This document shows, in pieces, positions 58,824 to 64,000 of a stretch of DNA of 64,000 nucleotides. The notes beneath the pieces were generated by a model. It did not search any database, had not been told where the DNA came from, and saw only the letters and a list, made by a program, of their open reading frames with translations. The position numbers were made by a program, and so were the translations under genes. How positions within the stretch are numbered: the first letter of the stretch is position 1; every line of letters starts with the position of its first letter. The DNA is from DASUPK01 sp963774305 (GTDB taxonomy: Bacteria; Actinomycetota; Thermoleophilia; Solirubrobacterales; 70-9), in the NCBI GenBank assembly GCA_963774305.1, contig CAVZEM010000011.1, positions 186,001 to 250,000 of the forward strand. Direction: 5' to 3'.

Positions 58824-59693
58824 ATGCAGGGAGTGTGGGCCCGCGGTAGAGCCGGGATCGCCTTGGCGGGAGCCCTGGCGTGTCTCATCATCGGCCTGAT
58901 CGGAGGCGGCAGCGCCGGAGCCGCGGTCGGCTCAACCGACCTCTCGATGACGAAGGCCGACACCGCCGACCCGGTCACGGTGGGCGACACGTTCGGCTAC
59001 GTGCTCACCGTCAAGAACGAGGGGTTGAACGACGCCGGTGACGTGATCACCACCGACAACCTCCCGTCCCAGGTCTCCTATGTCTCGTCCACCCCCTCGG
59101 CCGGGACCTGCCAGAAGTCCGGCAGCAAGGTGACCTGCGATCTCGGCCAGGTCAACTCGGCGGCCTCGGCGAGCGTGACGATCACGGTCAAGGCAACGAA
59201 GAACGGCACGGCTTCGAACACCGCGTCGCTGACCAGCGCCGACGACACCAACGCCACCAACAACCTCGATACCGAGACAACGGTGATCAACAAGAAGCCG
59301 AGCACTCCCAAGCCCCCCAAGCACAGGGGGCGGACCACCTGCGCCACGCCGACCATCCTGGGCACGCCGGGCAACGACGTTCTCCAAGGCACCAACCACG
59401 CCGACGCGATCGTCGCCCTCTCGGGGGACGATCAGGTCTTCGCCGGCGGCGGCAATGACCTGATCTGCCTCGGCGCGGGCGCCGATCTGACCGACGGCGG
59501 CTCCGGCAAGGACGTGATCATCGGCGGCGGCGGCCCGGACCGGCTCATCGGCTCCGACGGCGGCGACACGATCAAGGGCAAGCGCGGTCGCGACCGGCTC
59601 TTCGGCGGCCAGGGCGACGACTTTCTGAGCGGCGGCCGTGGGCGCGACAAGTGCAAGGGCGGCCCCGGCCGCAACATGCTCCTCAGCTGCTAG
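58824..59693 (+). CDS. Secreted DUF11 plus hemolysin-type repeat protein
   Basis: 289 residues from ATG 58824 (GTG 58803 is an alternative). Signal peptide to about residue 38 (GIALAGALACLIIGLIGG), one DUF11 Ig-like domain (45-155, ADPVTVGDTFGYVLTVKNEG), a short Pro/Lys linker, then RTX-like nonapeptide repeats (GNDVLQGTNHADAI, GGGNDLICLGAGAD, GGSGKDVIIGG, GGQGDDFLSGGRG) that bind calcium. Four Cys are placed around the repeats. Probably extracellular or wall-attached; no toxin domain. Confidence 0.82.
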   Translation: MQGVWARGRAGIALAGALACLIIGLIGGGSAGAAVGSTDLSMTKADTADPVTVGDTFGYVLTVKNEGLNDAGDVITTDNLPSQVSYVSSTPSAGTCQKSGSKVTCDLGQVNSAASASVTITVKATKNGTASNTASLTSADDTNATNNLDTETTVINKKPSTPKPPKHRGRTTCATPTILGTPGNDVLQGTNHADAIVALSGDDQVFAGGGNDLICLGAGADLTDGGSGKDVIIGGGGPDRLIGSDGGDTIKGKRGRDRLFGGQGDDFLSGGRGRDKCKGGPGRNMLLSC

Positions 59694-59823
59694 CAGCGGC
59701 AGAGGCCTGAGATCCGGGCAATCCCGGCGCCGAGCCACGCCGTATTCGAAGCATGGCCGTCAGCCCCGCCCTCCGATCCCTCACCCTGGCGGGGCTGGCG
59801 GCCATTCTCGTCCCCGCCCGGCG

Positions 59824-60705
59824 CTAAGCGCGCCGAGCGGTTCCGACCAGGGTCACTCCTGGGATCTCGAGCCCGTCCGCGGTCTCGTAGCGGCTGAGCG
59901 ACTCGCGGGCGTGGGCGCGAATCGCGTCAATCGCCTCGGGCGGCTGTACCTCGAGGACCTTCGCCAGGGGGCCCGCGAGCGCAGTCGTCACCAGCCACCA
60001 CTGATCGAAGGAGGCACCGGTCCAGGGCGCCTCGACCTCGGTGATCTCGATGTCGTCGAACCCGACCCCCGAAAGCACGGCCAGGAGCTTGTCGCGGCCG
60101 TCGAGCGCGAACGGGCCAGGCACGCCCGGCGGCGGGAACGTCCCGCCCAGCTGGGCTCCGACCGCATCGAGCATCGCACCCAGCCAGGGGTTGTGCTCAC
60201 GCGGTCCCCAGACCGAGACGACAGCTCGCCCACCGGGGTACAGCACGCGCCGGATCTCACCGGCAGCGCCCTCGTGATCGGGGACCAGCATGATCCCCTC
60301 GCGGCAGAGCACGGCGTCGTAGCTCTCGTCGGGCTGATCGATTCGCTCCAGATCCAGGTCGAGCGTGCTCACATTGCCGAGCCCGCGGGCCGATGCCCTC
60401 GTCGCGGCGATCGTCGTCATCTGCGGGACGACGTCCGAGAGAACGACCTCGCCCTCCGCCCCGACCCTTTCCGCCGCCGCGATGCCGAGGCCGCCGGGCC
60501 CGCAGGCGAGTTCGAGCACGCGGTCGCCCGGCTCCAGTGCCGCGGCCTCGAGCATCGTCGCGGTGAGCCTTCCGGCCCGCCTGTCGACGAAGTCCGCGTT
60601 CTGCTCCCAGCCCGGGGCCACGGCACCCCAGATGGTGTGCAGGCCGGCTCGGAGCTCATCGGCATCACCGACCGGCTTTCTCTGTGTCTGCTGTCCGCTC
60701 TCCAC
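59824..60705 (-). CDS. SAM-dependent methyltransferase
   Basis: 293 residues. Motif I VLELACGPGGLGIAAAE, motif II VLSDVVPQM, motif IV YDAVLCREGIMLVPDHEGAAGEIRRVLYPGG; UbiE/ArsM-like class I fold. The GTG at 60705 has AAGGAG nine bases upstream. The target is unknown. Divergent from a TetR gene with palindromic operators between, hence probably its regulated gene. A 24-codon frame at 59753-59827 beyond its stop is not convincing. Confidence 0.87.
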   Translation of the reverse strand: MESGQQTQRKPVGDADELRAGLHTIWGAVAPGWEQNADFVDRRAGRLTATMLEAAALEPGDRVLELACGPGGLGIAAAERVGAEGEVVLSDVVPQMTTIAATRASARGLGNVSTLDLDLERIDQPDESYDAVLCREGIMLVPDHEGAAGEIRRVLYPGGRAVVSVWGPREHNPWLGAMLDAVGAQLGGTFPPPGVPGPFALDGRDKLLAVLSGVGFDDIEITEVEAPWTGASFDQWWLVTTALAGPLAKVLEVQPPEAIDAIRAHARESLSRYETADGLEIPGVTLVGTARRA

Positions 60706-60735
60706 GATCAAATCTCCTTGTGGTCCAATTTGCAA

Positions 60736-60779
60736 TTAGCTACTTGCTAAGCGTAATGAATTCATCGCTAGACTAGCGA
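60736..60779. promoter_or_regulatory. TetR operator region
   Basis: Two dyads: TTAGC-N5-GCTAA (60736-60750) and TCGCTA-N3-TAGCGA (60765-60779), both containing GCTA/TAGC, with ATGAATTCAT (60756-60765) between them. The second lies three bases before the TetR ATG, so a bound repressor would block its initiation. Confidence 0.65.
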
Positions 60780-60782
60780 AAG

Positions 60783-61466
60783 ATGACGAAGTCTGCAGAG
60801 ACCAAGCAGGAGACGCGTCGCTACAACTCCCCACGCCGAAAGGAACAGGCGGAGGCGACGCGCCGGCAGATCCTCGACGGGGCCGAGCGGTTGTTCATCA
60901 AGGACGGCTACGTCGCCACCTCGATGGCCGCAATCGCGAAGGAGGCGAGCGTCGCGCTCAAGACCGTCTACCTCGCCTTCGAGACCAAGAGCGGGCTGTT
61001 GCGCGCCCTCTGGCATCGCAACCTCCGCCGCGGCCGCGAGGACGTCCCGGTGGGCCAACAGGATTGGTTCCTCGAGGTCCTCGAGGAGCCCGATCCCGCC
61101 AGGGCGCTTCGCCTCAACGCCCGGAACTCCCGGAGGGTGAAGACCCGGATCGCCCCGCTCGGCGAGGTGATCCTCACGGCGGCGGCGGCCGACCCTGAGA
61201 TCGATGCGCTCTCCAAGCGAATTTGGTCCCAGTTCTACGACAACCAGCGCGACGTCGTGAAGGCGCTCAATCGGCGCAGGGCGCTCAAGCGTGGCCTGAG
61301 CGTCGATCGCGCCGCCGACATCCTCTGGACGCTCAACCATCCGCGCACCTACCTTCTCCTCCTGGAGGACAGAGGTTGGACGCCTGAGGAGTACGAGCGC
61401 TGGCTCGGAGACATCACGATCGCGGAGCTGCTCAAGGAGAGCGAGCGTTCCAGGACCCGGAAGTGA
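60783..61466 (+). CDS. TetR-family transcriptional regulator
   Basis: 227 residues. DNA-binding part EATRRQILDGAERLFIKDGYVATSMAAIAKEASVALKTVYLAFETKSGLL is typical; the C-terminal ligand domain has a WTLNHPRTYLLLLEDRGWTPEEYERWL segment common to many actinobacterial TetR proteins. Controls itself and probably the divergent methyltransferase through the dyads upstream. Confidence 0.92.
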   Translation: MTKSAETKQETRRYNSPRRKEQAEATRRQILDGAERLFIKDGYVATSMAAIAKEASVALKTVYLAFETKSGLLRALWHRNLRRGREDVPVGQQDWFLEVLEEPDPARALRLNARNSRRVKTRIAPLGEVILTAAAADPEIDALSKRIWSQFYDNQRDVVKALNRRRALKRGLSVDRAADILWTLNHPRTYLLLLEDRGWTPEEYERWLGDITIAELLKESERSRTRK

Positions 61467-61735
61467 GCCGGGACGACTTCCGCAGGGCGCGCTGGTACAC
61501 AGTGCGCCCGGCGGCCAACCGCAAGCCCGCGACCTACCGCTGCCCGCTCTGCGGCGGCATGCTCCCCGCCCTCAGCGAGCACATGCTGGTCACGCCCGAG
61601 GGCGACAGCTCGCGCCGCCGGCACGCGCACTCCGCCTGCGTGATGGCCGCCCGTCAGCAGGGACGGCTCCCTCTGCGCGAGGATGTCGAGCCGGGGCGGC
61701 CTGGGATCGTCGCAAAGCTACTCCGCCGTAGGTAA
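61463..61735 (+). CDS. Small zinc-ribbon-like protein
   Basis: 90 residues, GTG start overlapping the TetR stop (GTGA). YRCPLCGGMLPALSEHMLVTPEG with a later HAHSACVMAARQQGR gives CxxC plus His/Cys, a likely zinc site. Basic C-terminus. Conserved in style with other actinobacterial small proteins; function unknown. Confidence 0.75.
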   Translation: MSRDDFRRARWYTVRPAANRKPATYRCPLCGGMLPALSEHMLVTPEGDSSRRRHAHSACVMAARQQGRLPLREDVEPGRPGIVAKLLRRR

Positions 61736-61747
61736 CGTAGGCGCCGC

Positions 61748-62164
61748 GTGGCACTGAAGAAGATCGGTCTGATCACCGCCTCGGCCCTCTGCTCGATCAA
61801 TCTCTGGACCGGCGCCCCGCTGTTCGCGATCTGGGTCGGCTCCAAGGTCCAGGGCAACCTGAGCAACATCAGCATGACCGCGCTCTTCTCGGTGGTGGTC
61901 GTGCTCGCGGCGACGGTCTTCGCGCTCGCCTTGGCGCTGACCTGGCTGAACACGAAATACGACGATCTCACCGGCCGTCCGCCCGCCGCCCGCCAGACGT
62001 CGCCCTGGCTGCGCAGCATGCGCGACGAGCGGGAAGCGGACGCCCAGCGCAAGCACGGGATCGGCGGAGTCGAGCGGATCGTCGTGATCTGCGCGGTCGC
62101 CGGATGCCTCGCCTTCGAGGTCTGGTTCTTCTTCTTCGCCGGCTCCTCCCTGCCGAATGGCTGA
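61748..62164 (+). CDS. Hypothetical membrane protein
   Basis: 138 residues, GTG start. Three hydrophobic segments (GLITASALCSINLWTGAPLF, ALFSVVVVLAATVFALALAL, VVICAVAGCLAFEVWFFFF) and a charged cytoplasmic loop (SMRDEREADAQRKHGIGG). No known family. Overlaps the acetyltransferase start by eight bases. Confidence 0.7.
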   Translation: MALKKIGLITASALCSINLWTGAPLFAIWVGSKVQGNLSNISMTALFSVVVVLAATVFALALALTWLNTKYDDLTGRPPAARQTSPWLRSMRDEREADAQRKHGIGGVERIVVICAVAGCLAFEVWFFFFAGSSLPNG

Positions 62165-62771
62165 GCGGGTCGTCGTCGCCCCCCGGCGGGCGGAGGAGGC
62201 CGAGTTGCCGGAGCTCGCCCGCATGCTGGCGCGAGCCTTCCACGAGGATCCGGTGGCGGCCTGGGCCTGCCGGCCCGATGACCTGCGGCCGCGCGTCCTG
62301 GAGCGCCTCTTCGGCATGCGCCTCCGCGACATCCGCCCGCAGGGCGAAATCTGGACCGACGACGACCTGCGGAGCGTCGCGGTCTGGGCCGCGCCCGATC
62401 ACTGGCACACGACGGCGCGGCAGGACATCGCCTACGCCAGCTGCCTGCTCCACCCCAGGCTCGTGCTCCGCATGCCTATGGTGATCACCGGGATGCTGGG
62501 CGCCCAGAAGGTGCACCCGGCAGAGCCGCCCCACTGGTATCTGGCGATCCTTGGAACGGACCCGTCGGCCCAGGGAAACGGCCTCGGCTCGGCGATGCTG
62601 GCACCGCTGCTCGAGGAGTGCGACCGGGACGGCGTCGGCGCCTATCTCGAGTCCTCGAAGGAGCAGAACCTGGACTTCTACGCGCGGCATGGCTTCCGCG
62701 TCACGTCGGAGAGACAGCTACCGCGCGGCCCCCGCCTCTGGCCGATGTGGCGGGAGCCGCGCGGTAATTAG
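62157..62771 (+). CDS. GNAT-family N-acetyltransferase
   Basis: 204 residues. ELPELARMLARAFHEDPVAAW at the start and the acetyl-CoA binding motif A region LAILGTDPSAQGNGLGSAMLAPLLEECD, then LESSKEQNLDFYARHGFRV. Substrate unknown. Convergent with the lipoprotein gene (four-base overlap of stops). Confidence 0.88.
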   Translation: MAERVVVAPRRAEEAELPELARMLARAFHEDPVAAWACRPDDLRPRVLERLFGMRLRDIRPQGEIWTDDDLRSVAVWAAPDHWHTTARQDIAYASCLLHPRLVLRMPMVITGMLGAQKVHPAEPPHWYLAILGTDPSAQGNGLGSAMLAPLLEECDRDGVGAYLESSKEQNLDFYARHGFRVTSERQLPRGPRLWPMWREPRGN

Positions 62772-63544
62772 TGCGTGTAGCTGATCAGGTCCTCCCGCTC
62801 GGACTCGCCTGAGACCGAGACCGCGACCACGGGCCCGACGCCCTTGGCGTAGAGCTTGTACTCGGACACCGTGGGCTCGAGCGGGCTGGTGTCATCGGTC
62901 AGGATCGCGCCGGTGAAATGCCCCACCGGCGCCTGGACCTGCTGGTCGAGGGCGAGCACCTTGGTGCGGTCCTCGGCATGGCCGGCGTAGTACTCCTCGC
63001 GATAGGTCAGGCCCACCGACGGGTGTGCGGCCATCGCGATGCCAGCGTCCGCCCCGTTGCGCCCGGCCTCGAAGGAGCCGCTCGTGTCCTTCCTGCCGTT
63101 CTGGATCGAGGCGGTGTTCTCGCCGAAATACCAGACGTTCCCGTCCCTGTCCTGGGCGTACCAGTCGTCCGTGATCTCGGTCGCCTTTCCATTGGTGTAG
63201 ACGACGTCGTGGACCACCCGCGCGGTGACTCCGTCGGCGATCCTCTTCGTCTTGTCATCGACCGTGATCGTCTCGGTCAGATACTCGCCCTCGGGGTTGG
63301 TGACCCGAACGTGCCACTGGCGACCCACCGGCATCGGCCAGTAGGGATTGTCGATCTGCGTCGTGAAGTCCGCCGGATTCAGGTTCGACGGCTCACTCGT
63401 CTGCGGGAGCGTGTTCGTGCCGGATTGGGTGGCCGCCTGGGACTGTGAGTCACCCGACGAGCCTCCGCACCCGGCGAGCGCGGGGAGCAGGATGGCGATT
63501 CCCGCCATCGCCGCTCCCGCGCGCCTGATCGCCCGGGCTTTCAT
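62768..63544 (-). CDS. Secreted lipoprotein of unknown function
   Basis: 258 residues. Lipobox ALAGC (Cys about 26), then a Ser/Gln/Thr-rich tether. The mature part (NPYWPMPVGRQWHVRVTNPEGEYLTETITV, VVHDVVYTNGKATEITDDWYAQDRDGNVWYFGE) is beta-rich and like other actinobacterial surface lipoproteins with this WYAQD segment. Starts directly at the stop of the PepSY gene, so co-transcribed with it. Confidence 0.8.
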   Translation of the reverse strand: MKARAIRRAGAAMAGIAILLPALAGCGGSSGDSQSQAATQSGTNTLPQTSEPSNLNPADFTTQIDNPYWPMPVGRQWHVRVTNPEGEYLTETITVDDKTKRIADGVTARVVHDVVYTNGKATEITDDWYAQDRDGNVWYFGENTASIQNGRKDTSGSFEAGRNGADAGIAMAAHPSVGLTYREEYYAGHAEDRTKVLALDQQVQAPVGHFTGAILTDDTSPLEPTVSEYKLYAKGVGPVVAVSVSGESEREDLISYTH

Positions 63545-63895
63545 CTAGTTACCTCCCTGGTCCTCGCTGTCGGCCTCGGCGACCACGAGCTTGTAGCTCT
63601 GGTCCAGGCGGACATCGACAGTGCTGCCATCGGGCTTGGCGACTTCGACCTCCCAGGTGGCGCCGTTCTCCGAATCGCGCTCCACGGAGTTGGCATGGCT
63701 GCCCGGATAGATGTTGAGGGCGGCGGCCTTGGCCTGGTCCGCGCCGGGGCCGGTGGCCCCACCCTCGTCGCCCCCGTTGGTCGCGATCGCGGTGCCGCCA
63801 CCGGCCGCCGCCAGGGCGAGCACGGAGCCGCCGACGATCACGAGACGCGAGGGTGCCCTGCGAAGGGCAACCCGTTTGATGTTGGTCCAATGCAT
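63545..63895 (-). CDS. Membrane-anchored PepSY-domain protein
   Basis: 116 residues. One N-terminal membrane segment (RLVIVGGSVLALAAAGGGTAIA) and a PepSY-type domain (AKAAALNIYPGSHANSVERDSENGATWEVEVAKPDGSTVDVRLD). PepSY proteins often act as inhibitors or sensors next to two-component systems. The upstream gene here may be a histidine kinase (see the next entry). Confidence 0.82.
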   Translation of the reverse strand: MHWTNIKRVALRRAPSRLVIVGGSVLALAAAGGGTAIATNGGDEGGATGPGADQAKAAALNIYPGSHANSVERDSENGATWEVEVAKPDGSTVDVRLDQSYKLVVAEADSEDQGGN

Positions 63896-63971
63896 CTATG
63901 TCTCCTTTCGTAGGTTGGTCAAATGCGCGACCCGTTCTACGGAGATGGGATGAATCGACCGTGAAAACCGC

Positions 63972-64000
63972 TCAGCGCGGGTCTGCGGGCAGCTCGATCC
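63972..64000 (-). CDS. C-terminal end of a gene cut by the window, possibly a sensor kinase
   Basis: Only nine codons are visible: the frame ends IELPADPR then TGA. Many histidine kinases end in a strand of this kind (F-x-I-x-L-P), and PepSY genes often follow them, but this is a guess from very little sequence. 63896-63971 carries the ribosome site of the PepSY gene (AAGGAGAC) and nothing else. Confidence 0.3.

Noticed and set aside
59753..59827. 24-codon hydrophobic frame before the methyltransferase stop
   Set aside because: No ribosome site, very short, overlaps the convergent gene end; more likely chance.

Overview
The window is GC-rich (about 68-70 %) bacterial DNA with dense genes, many GTG/TTG starts and short start/stop overlaps. 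The gene content points to an actinobacterium, most likely class Thermoleophilia (Solirubrobacterales-like): an actinobacterial-type arsenate reductase with an N-terminal helical domain, direct-repeat PHO boxes of the kind known from actinobacteria, AbiEi/DUF559 proteins, and secreted beta-helix proteins ending in Lys/Cys-rich tails. This assignment is inferred from gene style, not from a marker gene. No rRNA, tRNA or CRISPR array was seen.

Region 1 (1-5700) is an arsenic locus. arsR-arsM (leftward) diverge from arsC, a metallophosphoesterase, an aquaporin (AqpS-like), an NQO1-like flavoprotein and a TIM-barrel protein (rightward). The two arms share a well-formed divergent promoter with an ArsR-type palindrome, and arsR looks leaderless. 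An IS481-type element with 23-bp inverted repeats and a 6-bp target duplication sits at the end of the rightward arm.

Region 2 (6.5-15.5 kb) is a phosphate locus: pyruvate-kinase-like gene, phoU, pstB, pstA, pstC, pstS, a receiverless PhoB-type DNA-binding protein and a full OmpR-type response regulator. Four-unit 11-bp direct repeats precede both pstS and the receiverless gene. A two-unit version of the repeat lies upstream of an unannotated transcript candidate that ends in a strong terminator just before a CDF metal exporter.

Region 3 (15.5-35 kb) is mainly chromosomal housekeeping: UppP, LytM peptidase, crotonases, HD protein, EamA transporter, YjbQ, lipoate ligase chain, TMEM175 channel, two diguanylate cyclases, VOC proteins and type III glutamine synthetase. 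At 19276-20338 lies an unusual one-gene unit whose start and stop codons both sit inside 44-bp terminal inverted repeats. This is the best candidate for an undescribed mobile system here.

Region 4 (35-64 kb) holds glycine-rich and ordinary beta-helix secreted proteins with shared basic tails, a CPA1 antiporter, a leftward block (carotenoid-type oxidoreductase, NDH-2, mini EamA protein, acyl-CoA ligase), an ABC exporter whose two genes are separated by three unrelated genes, FtsH, a FAD oxidase facing an ArsR-SRPBCC pair, and a closing group of TetR, zinc-ribbon, GNAT, lipoprotein and PepSY genes. Several broken genes occur here (36998-37445, 44014-44650, 51525-51882, 58602-58763), so this half has been rearranged more. 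Long open frames antisense to glnA3, pst and the beta-helix gene are codon-bias shadows.
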